A DNA stretch of 64,000 nt from positions 62,001 through 126,000 of the forward strand of contig JAOXRS010000212.1 of assembly GCA_025800385.1 (NCBI GenBank), read 5' to 3'. Below are positions 35,576 through 44,892 of this stretch, piece by piece. The notes under the pieces are model-generated. The model saw only the letters and a list, made by a program, of their open reading frames with translations. It made no database searches and was not told where the DNA came from. Origin of the DNA: Candidatus Albibeggiatoa sp. nov. NOAA (GTDB taxonomy: Bacteria > Pseudomonadota > Gammaproteobacteria > Beggiatoales > Beggiatoaceae). Both the position numbers and the translations under genes were made by a program. The first letter of the stretch is position 1. The number at the start of each line of letters is the position of its first letter.

Positions 35576-37954
35576 CTATGGGGTTAAATTTACTTCGATC
35601 ATGCCCACTCCTTCACCTTCTAAAACATGTAAGATAGCAGCATAAATACCCTCATTCAGCTCGATTTCTGTACCATCAGCTGCTACTTGACCTGTTACAC
35701 CTTGTTGAGTTGAGAGATTAATTAAATGTAGCTCTGTTGATACTTGACCTGACAAAATGCGTGTGTTGAGTTTGGCTTTTTGTGTACCTTGACCACTCAC
35801 GATAAAGTTCATCACCAACGCATTTTTTAAATAACCTCGGACACTGATATTAGTCATATCAAGCTTTGTATTTGCTACACTCACACCTGCCATGCCTCGA
35901 CCACTTCCCGCAACAGAATTCATCGAAAGAGTATAAGTACCTGCATCAGCTGCTTGTTCAAATGAGAAGTTATTAGACTGCTGCTGACGTTGTAACAACT
36001 TGCCATAAATACCTTGGTGGTTTGTGAGCACTTCACTCAATTGCAATTCAGGTAATACGCCCTGCTCTAAAATATCAGCATGAAGTGTTAAGCTTGCAGT
36101 GCCTTCACCTTCAAGTACAAAGCCTAACATTACATTTTTTGAACCTCCGGGAAGAATGCTATGACCACTGAAATTTACAAGTTGTAACTGGTTTGTTACG
36201 GTATTAGCATTACTTTGGGCATTAGTATGAGTTGCCATATTAGAGTTGTCAGCATTCTCTGTTTTTTGCTTGCCATATACTTTAACCATACAATTGATGT
36301 GATCGGTCATGTTAATAGTTTGTGTTTTACAGCCATGGTCATTACCAACCCATTCAATGGAATAGTCATTTTGATTTGAACTTTCGGCCTTATTAATTTC
36401 AATGGCTTCTAACTTAACCGTTGTGCCACGAGGAAATGATTTTTTGCACGAGCCAGAACCATATTCACAATCAATACCGCTTGGAGTGGAGCGAATATGT
36501 GCTTGTGAACTTGTTACTGAAAGTAAGTAGTAGTTAGGTTGAGGAGGTGGAATTTTGATTGGCTTTTTGGTTTCAGTATCAGAAGAGGATGAATCATCGT
36601 TTTCGCTATCGTCATTTTCAGAACCTGAGCCATCGTTTTCGCTATCGTCATTTTCAGAGCCTGAGTCATCGTTTTCATTATCGTCATTTTCAGAACCTGA
36701 GTCATCGTTCTCATTTTCAACAGCTATAGTAAAAGGTTCATTAGCAGAAATGAAATAACCATCACTATTAGTATCACAAGAGAAAAACTCATTTGCCTTA
36801 GCAGGATTTTTAAAAATGTAAGTGGCGTTAGGCTCTAAAGCAACAGAATCTAATATTGAAGTGTTATCTGCTGTTATATTTCCACCTTGGTCATATTCCT
36901 GTAGCTGTATCTGATCTACGGGTCTTGGCATACCAAACTCATATACTATGCCAGAAATGAAAGTTGCAACTTCGACTAATTTGCCTGTTGCATCATACCG
37001 TTCAAATTGTTGTTTTGACTCAACAGAAGCATCAGCACTTAAATAGTCGCCAGAAATAGGAGACCAAGTATACCCAAATGGAGAGAATTCAACATCATCA
37101 TAACTAAAATATTGAATTTGATGCACATCACGCAACAGACCCACATCGTATTTCAACTCAATATTACTAGAGAGTATTTCATACTGACCAGAGGCAGAAG
37201 AGGACAAATTGAAATGCTCACCCCATATACAACTACACAAATTTTGATATTCATATTGAGACGCACCACCTAGAACGGGTGATATATAAGTTACTTTTTG
37301 ACAAGTCTTTCCATCATTAGGATTGGGAATTGCTGAGAGGGGTTGAGCACCTTCGATACTAAAAGATTGCTCACTTGAGGAAATAAAATAGCCCTGTATA
37401 TTAGTGGTGCATGAGAAAAACTCATTTTCTTCGGTTGGATTTCTAAAAATATAGGTTGTTGTATCTGGATAGAGACTAGGTAGTCGTGTGGAATTTGTAG
37501 AATCAATAAAGCGGTCATCAAATTGTATTCTTGCATCATTGACAGCTCCTGTTTCCTTATCAACGAGAGGCTGAACATAACTCAAAATCCATGAAATATT
37601 ACCCGTTGCATCATATATCTCAAATTGTTTTTTTGACTCCACACTATTACGCGTACTCAATAAGTCACCAGAAATGGGGAAATACTCATTAACCAATAAA
37701 GTATTAGCCACTTCATCATATGTATCTTCAAATAAAGATGTATCAGTGACATGTAATATCCCCACATCAAAGCTCTCAACTGCATTAGGGTTACTGTTAT
37801 CTAACACACAACTACAAAGGTTGCTGTTTTCATCTGAGTAATGCGTTATCTCAAGACATGGCAGGGCATTAACTGAAGTTGTAAAAAACAACATAACCCA
37901 TACAAGCCAGTAACTTAATATGCTTGATTTCCCTAACATTTTTTCTAGCAGCAT
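35576..37954 (-). CDS. Large exported protein with duplicated N-terminal domain and shared C-terminal module
   Basis: A 792-residue protein with a signal peptide (WLVWVMLFFTTSVNA). Residues about 30-220 and 220-410 are tandem copies, both with ISGD-LS, VESK-QFE-YDATG and NEFFSC-TN-GYFIS. A poly-Glu/Asn/Asp/Ser linker follows (about residues 412-460, from a 36-base DNA repeat). Next comes an InlB-like segment (RSTPSGIDCEYGSGSCKKSFPRGT). The last 220 residues, from NFSGHSILPGGSKNVMLGF, match the C-terminus of the protein at 48964-50262. GAGGG lies 7 bases before the ATG. It is probably surface-exposed or secreted; no catalytic motif is seen. Confidence 0.75.
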   Translation of the reverse strand: MLLEKMLGKSSILSYWLVWVMLFFTTSVNALPCLEITHYSDENSNLCSCVLDNSNPNAVESFDVGILHVTDTSLFEDTYDEVANTLLVNEYFPISGDLLSTRNSVESKKQFEIYDATGNISWILSYVQPLVDKETGAVNDARIQFDDRFIDSTNSTRLPSLYPDTTTYIFRNPTEENEFFSCTTNIQGYFISSSEQSFSIEGAQPLSAIPNPNDGKTCQKVTYISPVLGGASQYEYQNLCSCIWGEHFNLSSSASGQYEILSSNIELKYDVGLLRDVHQIQYFSYDDVEFSPFGYTWSPISGDYLSADASVESKQQFERYDATGKLVEVATFISGIVYEFGMPRPVDQIQLQEYDQGGNITADNTSILDSVALEPNATYIFKNPAKANEFFSCDTNSDGYFISANEPFTIAVENENDDSGSENDDNENDDSGSENDDSENDGSGSENDDSENDDSSSSDTETKKPIKIPPPQPNYYLLSVTSSQAHIRSTPSGIDCEYGSGSCKKSFPRGTTVKLEAIEINKAESSNQNDYSIEWVGNDHGCKTQTINMTDHINCMVKVYGKQKTENADNSNMATHTNAQSNANTVTNQLQLVNFSGHSILPGGSKNVMLGFVLEGEGTASLTLHADILEQGVLPELQLSEVLTNHQGIYGKLLQRQQQSNNFSFEQAADAGTYTLSMNSVAGSGRGMAGVSVANTKLDMTNISVRGYLKNALVMNFIVSGQGTQKAKLNTRILSGQVSTELHLINLSTQQGVTGQVAADGTEIELNEGIYAAILHVLEGEGVGMIEVNLTP
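36595..36718 (-). repeat. 36-base tandem repeat encoding an acidic linker
   Basis: About 3.4 copies of a 36-base unit (36595-36630, 36631-36666, 36667-36702, then a partial copy) differ at only a few positions. Each encodes 12 residues of the type SGSENDDNENDD. The whole-codon period keeps the frame when copy number changes, so linker length can vary. There are no spacers, so this is not a CRISPR array. Confidence 0.9.
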
Positions 37955-38192
37955 CTTTCTACCCTCTTAATCTCAAGATATTTAGAATATATAGACTTAA
38001 TGATTTATATCTAAGACTGACAAAAGCAGCATTTTATAATTAAATAAATCGTAAAAATAAGCTAATGGTATCATCTTATACTGTAAAAATGCCGTATCAC
38101 TTTCAGGTTGGTCGAATAATAGAAATGGAAATATAGAAAAAAATGACGGAAACTAAGGTTTAAAAGATTACAGAAATATTGCAAACCAAACC

Positions 38193-38220
38193 TTGATTTT
38201 ATGAAGGGCTTTAGTATAAA
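38193..38220 (+). promoter_or_regulatory. Sigma-70-like promoter in the exoprotein intergenic region
   Basis: TTGATT (38193-38198) and TATAAA (38215-38220) are spaced 16 bases apart. No gene follows on the plus strand before the T-rich terminator at 38396-38431, so it would drive a non-coding transcript. Confidence 0.4.
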
Positions 38221-38226
38221 ATAAAG

Positions 38227-38431
38227 TTATAGTATTTATTAATAATACTTTATACATCGATACTGAGATGCAGTTCATTAAGGTATCGAAGACGCTCAGA
38301 GCCAAATAAAGGAAGAAACACCTAACTAGTGAATTTACTGACTTATTTGCACTTAAATTGTAGCTTAGTCCGCTACACTCTTTCTCTCTCTTTCGCCTCA
38401 TGAACCTTTACTGGTAATGAGGTTTTTTTTT
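38227..38431 (+). ncRNA. Candidate small RNA, about 205 nt
   Basis: The 487-base region between two minus-strand exoprotein genes holds, on the plus strand, a promoter-like pair, a near-palindrome AGTATTTATTAATAATACT (38231-38249), a perfect 7-base stem TCGATAC / GTATCGA (38257-38289) and a terminator with stem CCTCAT / ATGAGG followed by nine T (38396-38431). The terminator faces the plus strand, where no protein gene needs it. A 77-residue minus-strand reading frame here looks spurious. No known RNA family was recognised. Confidence 0.4.
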
Positions 38432-38441
38432 GCCCAATAGT

Positions 38442-39995
38442 CTATTGAATGCCGATTGGCATCGGTGGTAGGACTTCATAATTTTTCACAGTCAGACTGC
38501 TTATATCTAAATTGAACTTAGCAGCACAACGTTGTTTTAATAAATTGCCTGTTTGTAAATAGTCACGTGGCAAACTATAAAAAGCCTTACTCATATCGAC
38601 TTCAAAACTATTAATCCAAATTTCCCCCGCAAGACCCAATTGAGAAGATGCATCCAGCAAATAATTCGGTGAAGTTAATAAATAATCAGTCTGTAAAACA
38701 ATATCACCACCATGACCAGCATACGCGCTAGCAAAAATTTCAGTTTGATCGAAAACGGTGAGTTGAGGGCTTTGAATCGTCACATTGCCGCCATTATGTG
38801 TAGCCTGCTGACCCTCTGCTTTTGCGGTAATCGCACTTTGTAAGCTTAAAAACTGCTGTTGGATATTTAACGAAATATTGCCACCGCCAGATTGTAATGC
38901 GGAAGTCGATAAAATACTGGTTTGATGCAATGTTAAATTGTGTGTATCAAGCTGTAAATTACCTGCTGTGCCCTCGCGTAAACTGCTTGCAGTGATTAAA
39001 CTATTATTTAAATCAATATCTTCAGCCTGAATTTGAATATTGCCACCCTGTGCGCCACTACTAGAAAATGAAGTCATAGAAGACAAATCTTTTAAACTTA
39101 GATATTTCACATTAACGATAATATCGCCCGCTTGACCTTCAGTATTAGGAAATGCACCCGTTTGCAAACCACTGCGCTGTTGTAATAATAAATGTGGCGT
39201 TTCAATCATGATCTGCCCGCCAGAACCAATACCCGTATTAAATAAATCTCCTAAACTACTGCTGATAATACTGTTAGACAATTGAATCGAATCCGTGGCC
39301 GTTAATTGAATCGACCCACCTTGTCCTCGGGTTAACATATCGGTGCTCAGTTGACTATTTTCTAACGTCATAGTGTCAGCAATTAAACGCAAATCGCCGC
39401 CTTGCTGGGTACGAATCACACTGTCTTGTAATTGAATATGACTTGCCGCTAAAAAAATACTTTGATTATGTAAGATTTGGCTATTTTTAAAAGCAATTTG
39501 AGTCGTAGAATTGAGTAAACCAAAAGCCTCGGGCAATGCAGTGGTTAACAATGTGGTTTGCGACAAATCAGTATTGTATTGTGTGTTGTCAGAGAAAGTG
39601 AGTTGCTGTGCAGTACTGATATGTAAATCACCTTGCACGTTTAATTCAGCTTGTTCAGTGAATAAAAAGCCTTGTGGATTAAATAAATACAAATTGGTTG
39701 GCGCAGATAGTGTGCCATTAATCAATGAATAGTTTGCACCTGTGATCCTTGCAATAATATTTTGGGTTTGTGGCGCAGCGAGAAATTGAACCGTTTCACC
39801 TGCTTGAATTTGAAAACGGCTAAAGCTATGAAATAAATTCGTATCTTGCTGTTGCCCATATTCAGGTTTAATTTGCATTTGACCTTGCAACGAAACCACT
39901 TGCCCGACACTGCCATCTGTCACAACGTCAGCTTGAACAGAAAAAAAGCTCAACAGTCCAATGAGATAAATCAAAAAGCGGCGAGAATCGTGCAT
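38442..39995 (-). CDS. Filamentous-haemagglutinin-type (two-partner secretion) exoprotein
   Basis: A 517-residue protein with a signal peptide (MHDSRRFLIYLIGLLSFFSVQA) and an N-terminal TPS/haemagglutination domain: TDGSVGQVVSLQGQ, LFHSFSRFQIQAGE, the NIIARITG strand and NLYLFNPQGFLF (residues 25-130). A beta-helix of GG-I-I repeats follows (GGSIQLTATDSIQL, GGQIMIETPHLLLQ, AGDIIVNVKYLSL). The C-terminal end, RCAAKF-SSLTV-LPPMP, is typical of this exoprotein type. It should be exported by a TpsB-type outer-membrane transporter, but none is next to it. Small for the family; adhesion or surface-layer function is likely. Confidence 0.88.
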   Translation of the reverse strand: MHDSRRFLIYLIGLLSFFSVQADVVTDGSVGQVVSLQGQMQIKPEYGQQQDTNLFHSFSRFQIQAGETVQFLAAPQTQNIIARITGANYSLINGTLSAPTNLYLFNPQGFLFTEQAELNVQGDLHISTAQQLTFSDNTQYNTDLSQTTLLTTALPEAFGLLNSTTQIAFKNSQILHNQSIFLAASHIQLQDSVIRTQQGGDLRLIADTMTLENSQLSTDMLTRGQGGSIQLTATDSIQLSNSIISSSLGDLFNTGIGSGGQIMIETPHLLLQQRSGLQTGAFPNTEGQAGDIIVNVKYLSLKDLSSMTSFSSSGAQGGNIQIQAEDIDLNNSLITASSLREGTAGNLQLDTHNLTLHQTSILSTSALQSGGGNISLNIQQQFLSLQSAITAKAEGQQATHNGGNVTIQSPQLTVFDQTEIFASAYAGHGGDIVLQTDYLLTSPNYLLDASSQLGLAGEIWINSFEVDMSKAFYSLPRDYLQTGNLLKQRCAAKFNLDISSLTVKNYEVLPPMPIGIQ

Positions 39996-40113
39996 GAAAA
40001 ACGCAAATATTGGAAAAACACTGATATGCTATACTGCTCATGAACTTAAAGTCAAAAATGATTGGGCAATATGTAAAGTAGGAGAGGATAAAAGGCCTGC
40101 TTAAAAAATATTC

Positions 40114-40146
40114 GATACCTAGAATGTGACCAGCACTCAAGGTATC
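40114..40146. repeat. Hairpin upstream of tldD
   Basis: GATACC and GGTATC arms with a 21-base loop. A similar GATAC/GTATC hairpin with a 19-base loop occurs at 38257-38289, on the other side of the exoprotein gene. No T-run follows on either strand. The role is unknown. Confidence 0.35.
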
Positions 40147-40252
40147 TTGCCATAGTTCAAACTAGGTAGGAGTAGTCTGTGATGGCTGTTTTCTTATATA
40201 ACAAAAACAATGCCAGCTTTTTTTATTTGTAGATTGTCATAAAGGGATGTCC

Positions 40253-41683
40253 ATGTACCAAGTCCTGAAGCAACGTTTTGAAACAGTCGCACCAGAAGTA
40301 GATTTTTGCTCTTTGCGTTATGTGGAGCGTCAAGAAGAAAGCCTAGAAATACAAAAAGATATCGTCCAACCTTCCACTTTTAAGCGAGAAGTCGGGGCGA
40401 TGTTAACCGTGATTGATAGTGGTGGTATTGGTTACGCTGCGACCAGTGATTTGTCAGAAAAAGGCTTGCATCAAGCCATGTTGAAAGCCCAACACTGGGC
40501 AGCCCGTAGCCGTGACGTTTTAGTGACAGATTTATCACAGCTCAAAATGCCCGTGACCCAAGGCAAGTATCAATCAAAGGTACAAAAGGTATGGGTTCAA
40601 AGCGGTATCGATGAAAAACTCAACTTACTGCAACAAGAATCTGAACGCTGTCATTTAAATGACAAGATTGTGGATTGGACAGTCAGTTTAGCGGGTATTC
40701 AGGAAGAAAACTATTATTTAACCAATCACGGTGGCCAAGTATATCAACGCCATCATTATACCATTCCAAATATCGAAGTGGTTGCAAATGAAGGAGTTAA
40801 CACGCAAGTGCGCAGTTTGCGTAGTGGCTATGCGTATCAAGGTGGCTTAGAGGCGTTAGATAAATTAGGTTTTGAAGGTTTAAGCCAGCAATTAGCAGAA
40901 GAGGCATTGCAATTACTCGACGCGCCAAATTGTCCAACCGATAAAATGGATTTGTTATTAATGCCTGACCAAATGGTGTTACAAATTCATGAGTCCATCG
41001 GTCACCCGTTAGAATTAGATCGAATTTTAGGCGATGAGCGTAATTATGCAGGTACAAGTTTTGTCGAATTAAGCATGTTTGGCAATTATCAATATGGTTC
41101 TGAATTATTAAATGTCAGTTTCGACCCGACTCACACCGAAGAGTTAGCCAGTTATGCGTTTGATGCAGAAGGCCTTACTGCTGAGAAAGTCATGTTAATT
41201 GAAAATGGTACTTTAGTACGTCCATTGGGGGGCTTTGTGTCTCAGGCACGAGCGGGCTTAAATGGAGCAGCAAATGTACGCGCAAGTAGTTGGAATCGTC
41301 CACCGATTGATCGCATGGCCAATTTAAATGTGGAAGCAGGTGACAGCAGTTTTGAAGAGATGATTAGTAATACCGAACGCGGTGTGCTGATGAAAAGCAA
41401 TAACTCTTGGTCAATCGATGATTCACGCAATAAATTCCAGTTTGGTTGTGAATATGGACAATTGATTGAAAACGGTGAATTAACTACTGTGGTGAAAAAT
41501 CCCAATTATCGCGGTATCTCAGCCAACTTCTGGCGTAATTTAAAAATGGTCGGCAACCAAGACACATTTGAAGTATTAGGCGTAACCAATTGCGGCAAAG
41601 GCGAACCTAATCAAGTTGTGATGGTCGGTCATGCCTCACCTGCATGTTTATTTTCTCAGGTTGATGTATTTGGCGGTGCATAA
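40253..41683 (+). CDS. tldD: TldD-type zinc metalloprotease
   Basis: A 476-residue protein of the TldD/PmbA family, which forms a TldD-TldE proteolytic complex that degrades unfolded peptides and matures microcins. The zinc motif HESIGHPLE (HExxxH type) marks it as the catalytic TldD subunit. It also has the C-terminal FWRNLKMVGN and VTNCGKGEPNQ segments. The ATG at 40253 has AAAGGG 6 bases before it and is preferred to the ATG at 40247. No pmbA gene is in the window. Its last 28 bases overlap the end of the convergent recD gene. Confidence 0.9.
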   Translation: MYQVLKQRFETVAPEVDFCSLRYVERQEESLEIQKDIVQPSTFKREVGAMLTVIDSGGIGYAATSDLSEKGLHQAMLKAQHWAARSRDVLVTDLSQLKMPVTQGKYQSKVQKVWVQSGIDEKLNLLQQESERCHLNDKIVDWTVSLAGIQEENYYLTNHGGQVYQRHHYTIPNIEVVANEGVNTQVRSLRSGYAYQGGLEALDKLGFEGLSQQLAEEALQLLDAPNCPTDKMDLLLMPDQMVLQIHESIGHPLELDRILGDERNYAGTSFVELSMFGNYQYGSELLNVSFDPTHTEELASYAFDAEGLTAEKVMLIENGTLVRPLGGFVSQARAGLNGAANVRASSWNRPPIDRMANLNVEAGDSSFEEMISNTERGVLMKSNNSWSIDDSRNKFQFGCEYGQLIENGELTTVVKNPNYRGISANFWRNLKMVGNQDTFEVLGVTNCGKGEPNQVVMVGHASPACLFSQVDVFGGA

Positions 41684-43428
41684 TCATATAGCATTTTCAT
41701 CAAGCCTGATTGGCGTTCAACCGTCTGATGAGCAGCTTGTAAAAACACACTTTCATCACCCCAAATCGACACTGTTTGTTTAGCCCGTGTAATACCCGTA
41801 TAAATCAATTCTCGATTCAATACGGGAGAGGGCTGGTTCGGCAACAACATCAAGACATGATCGAATTCAGACCCCTGACTTTTATGAATCGTCATCGCGT
41901 ACACCGTCTCATGTTCAGGCAAGCGATGCGGGTATAAGCTGCGAATTTCACCATCTGGATAACGAAAATAAGCCATCAATTCCCCTTCAGGACTCCACAA
42001 AATCACCCCAATATCACCGTTAAATAATTTCAATGTATAGTCATTGCGCGTAATCATAATCGGGCGGCCATGATACCAACGATACCCCGATTGAATTTGA
42101 CCTTGATTGATAAGAATTTGTTCGATAATACGATTGATATTCTCAACCCCATATGCACCGCGTCGTAATGCACACAACACTCGGAATTGTTCAAAATAAT
42201 CTAAGGCTTGGTCAGGATTTGAAGCTTGTAAATAAGGGGCAAACCCTTGATTAATTACAGGGGCTAATTGCGTGAGCAAACGATTGGGCGTAGCAATATC
42301 TTGCCATGCAATATCCATAAATTGGCCTTGCTGTATCACTTGTAGTGCTTGCTGCGCTTGGCCTTGTTTTAAATGGGTTGCCAATACGCCGATGCCACTT
42401 TTTGCATGAAAACGATAGCTTTTTTCTAATAACACAATATGTGCTTTGATCGCGGCCTGTGTATCCAATTTTAAGCCTGTACAAATATCACCTAATACGC
42501 TTCCCGCCTCAACCGAAGCCAACTGATCCTTATCTCCCAGCAACAACCAACGCGAAGCTGCAGGAATTGCATCTGCCAATTTTGCCATCAACGCCAAATC
42601 CACCATCGAAGCCTCATCGACAATCACCACGTCGTATGGCAAGGGATTTTGTGCATGAGATCGAAAATAAGGTGATTTGGGAACAGTGCCTAGCAATCGG
42701 TGAATGGTATAGGTTTCCTGTGGAATCGCTGCCAATAATGCAGGCGGAAAGTTCAATTTTAATACACTGTTTTGGATTGCTTGTTGTAATCGAGCTGCCG
42801 CTTTTCCCGTTGGTGCAGCCAGTGCAATACGTAACTTAGGATTTTCTTGTAGAAGCAATAACAGGATTTTAACAACTGTAGTGGTTTTGCCTGTTCCGGG
42901 CCCGCCAGAAATAATACAGAAATTTTTTAACACGGCGGTTTTTGCTGCAATTCTCTGCCAGTCAACATCTTCTTGATTTGGAAACAACCGTTCTAATCGT
43001 GCATTCAGTGCTGTTTCGTTGGAGATTAAATGATTTTGTTCAATACGTTGTAAAATATTTTGTCCAAGTTGCTGTTCATATTGCCAATAACGATATAAAT
43101 ACAAAAGATTATTATCTAAAACTAACGGCTTAAATTCATGCGGCTGCCCAATCATGGGATGAGAAAATAGTGTTTGTTGCCAATGATTTAAGTCAGGGCA
43201 TTGTATCGGCTCTACATCTGTATCGTTTTCAAGCGGAAAAGTCGTATTAGCTAATTCGGCTAGATTAATACAAATATGGCCTTGAGTAGTAAAATAACTG
43301 GTCAATGCGGCTGCAAGTAAAAATTCATCATTTTCAGTATTGGCTAATTTTTGTAAATACAACGCTAAGTGTAAGTCTAAATCAGAAAATATACCTTGTT
43401 GATGCAAGTGTTGAATCTGTTGCAGCAC
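41656..43428 (-). CDS. recD: Exodeoxyribonuclease V alpha subunit
   Basis: A 590-residue superfamily 1B helicase, the 5'-3' motor of RecBCD used in double-strand break repair and degradation of foreign linear DNA. Seen: Walker A ISGGPGTGKTTTVV, helicase motif II VIVDEASMVDL, LLGDKDQLASVEAG and the C-terminal AMTIHKSQGSEFDHVL. The start is a GTG at 43428 with AGGA 9 bases upstream. recB and recC are not adjacent, which is unusual for a gammaproteobacterium, where the three normally cluster. Confidence 0.95.
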   Translation of the reverse strand: MLQQIQHLHQQGIFSDLDLHLALYLQKLANTENDEFLLAAALTSYFTTQGHICINLAELANTTFPLENDTDVEPIQCPDLNHWQQTLFSHPMIGQPHEFKPLVLDNNLLYLYRYWQYEQQLGQNILQRIEQNHLISNETALNARLERLFPNQEDVDWQRIAAKTAVLKNFCIISGGPGTGKTTTVVKILLLLLQENPKLRIALAAPTGKAAARLQQAIQNSVLKLNFPPALLAAIPQETYTIHRLLGTVPKSPYFRSHAQNPLPYDVVIVDEASMVDLALMAKLADAIPAASRWLLLGDKDQLASVEAGSVLGDICTGLKLDTQAAIKAHIVLLEKSYRFHAKSGIGVLATHLKQGQAQQALQVIQQGQFMDIAWQDIATPNRLLTQLAPVINQGFAPYLQASNPDQALDYFEQFRVLCALRRGAYGVENINRIIEQILINQGQIQSGYRWYHGRPIMITRNDYTLKLFNGDIGVILWSPEGELMAYFRYPDGEIRSLYPHRLPEHETVYAMTIHKSQGSEFDHVLMLLPNQPSPVLNRELIYTGITRAKQTVSIWGDESVFLQAAHQTVERQSGLMKMLYDYAPPNTST

Positions 43429-43584
43429 TGACCATTATCCTGTGTCTCTTAAAACTAAAATGCATTGTATATGACACGGTGATATTAAGCAGTATTGATC
43501 GGTCTTTTTAAGCCGTTGGCACATCTTTGAAAGGTGGTTAACTATGCTAATATAGTCCGTAACTTAGAAATGTATGGAATCTTT

Positions 43585-44892
43585 ATGTCTGTTCCTCCTT
43601 TAGCGACCAATGTTGATGATGCATATCGGGTTTGTAATCCTGAGCAGCCATTAAAAGCCGATGACACACGTTATGTGGATTTAACTGAAGTGCGTGGCAT
43701 GAAAAATTTTGCAGATACGATTACCAAGCGGATTATTCGTACTGCGCCCGCATTTCATAAGCAGTTGATTACGGGGCATCGAGGTTGTGGTAAGTCGACA
43801 GAAATTTTACGTTTAAAGCAGAAGCTAGAGCGAAAGAACTTTTTTGCGATTTATATTGATGTGGAAGAGATTTTAGATTTAGGTGAAGTGGATTATTTGG
43901 ATGTGTTGTTGGCGATTGCGCGGCAAACTGAGCAGAGTATTCGTGAGCACGATTTGCAAATGGATGCAGCTTTGTTACAGGGGATTTATGACTGGTTTGC
44001 TGAGAAAATTATCACTAAAGAAAAAAAACATGATGTGAATACAAAGATGGAAGCAAAGGCATCAGCAGGCTTAAAAATTCCATTGGTAGGTGAATTATTT
44101 AGCTCTTTGACGGGTGATATTCAAAGTGGTTCGAGTCAGCGTGAAGTGACACGGGAAAATTTGGAACGGCAGCAGGCAGAATTTTTTGAGTATTTAAATG
44201 CATTGATTCATGAGGCACGGCGGTTGTTGAAAGATGAGCGTGGCTTTGAAGATATTGTAATTTTGGTCGATGGTTTGGAGAAAATGCAATATCGTTTGTT
44301 AAGTGATGAGCAGTCAACTCATGCAGTGTTGTTTGTCCATCATGCGGAGCAGTTAAAAGCCCCCGATTGTCATATTGTGTATACCGTACCAGTGTCTTTA
44401 GCGTTTCAGGCGAATTTAGGTGCTGCGTTTCCTGAAGGCGTGATGTTGATGCCAATGGTGAAGTATATGAAGCCAGAGGGTGAGCAGGCCTTGATGGAGA
44501 TTATTCAGCGTCGGGTTGATGTTGGGCAGGTCTTTGAAACAGAAGATTTGTTAAAGCGGTTGGTGCATATTAGTGGTGGAGCTGTACGGGATTTGATGCG
44601 TTTAATGCGTTTGGCGACGGAGGGCGGTGAGCAAATTGGTCAGATGGATGTACAGCAAGCGGTGAATACGGTGGTACGGGAGTATGATCGTTTGGTGCGG
44701 AATAAGGATATTGAGACATTGCGCTTTGTACAGGAAACCAAGCGTGTGCCTGCTGATGAGGAGTATGCACGGTTGTTAAATCATCGTTTGATTTTGGAAT
44801 ATCAAAATGGTGAGCGTTGGGCTGATTTGCATCCTGCTTTATTAGAAATTAGTTGGATTCAGGATGAGTTAAATATACAAGGGGAAAAATGA
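43585..44892 (+). CDS. STAND-like P-loop ATPase coupled to a TPR gene
   Basis: A 435-residue ATPase with Walker A TGHRGCGKSTEIL near residue 65, Walker B VILVDGLEKM, and a C-terminal ISGGAVRDLMRLMRLA helix as in AAA/Cdc6-like and STAND-type ATPases. It has no signal peptide, no nuclease and no other effector motif. The ATG at 43585 (MSVPPLATN) with GGAA upstream is chosen over an ATG at 43534. Its stop overlaps the next gene's start in ATGA (44889-44892), so the two products are made together and probably interact. Comparable ATPase/TPR pairs occur in cyanobacteria and sulfur bacteria with no known role. Confidence 0.75.
   Translation: MSVPPLATNVDDAYRVCNPEQPLKADDTRYVDLTEVRGMKNFADTITKRIIRTAPAFHKQLITGHRGCGKSTEILRLKQKLERKNFFAIYIDVEEILDLGEVDYLDVLLAIARQTEQSIREHDLQMDAALLQGIYDWFAEKIITKEKKHDVNTKMEAKASAGLKIPLVGELFSSLTGDIQSGSSQREVTRENLERQQAEFFEYLNALIHEARRLLKDERGFEDIVILVDGLEKMQYRLLSDEQSTHAVLFVHHAEQLKAPDCHIVYTVPVSLAFQANLGAAFPEGVMLMPMVKYMKPEGEQALMEIIQRRVDVGQVFETEDLLKRLVHISGGAVRDLMRLMRLATEGGEQIGQMDVQQAVNTVVREYDRLVRNKDIETLRFVQETKRVPADEEYARLLNHRLILEYQNGERWADLHPALLEISWIQDELNIQGEK

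Noticed and set aside
36595..36718. Possible CRISPR array, since the repeat unit is 36 bases
   Set aside because: The units are directly adjacent with no spacers, lie inside a reading frame and encode an acidic linker.
38168..38401. 77-residue minus-strand reading frame
   Set aside because: No ribosome site, no domain, odd composition, and it covers the RNA-like hairpin and terminator region.
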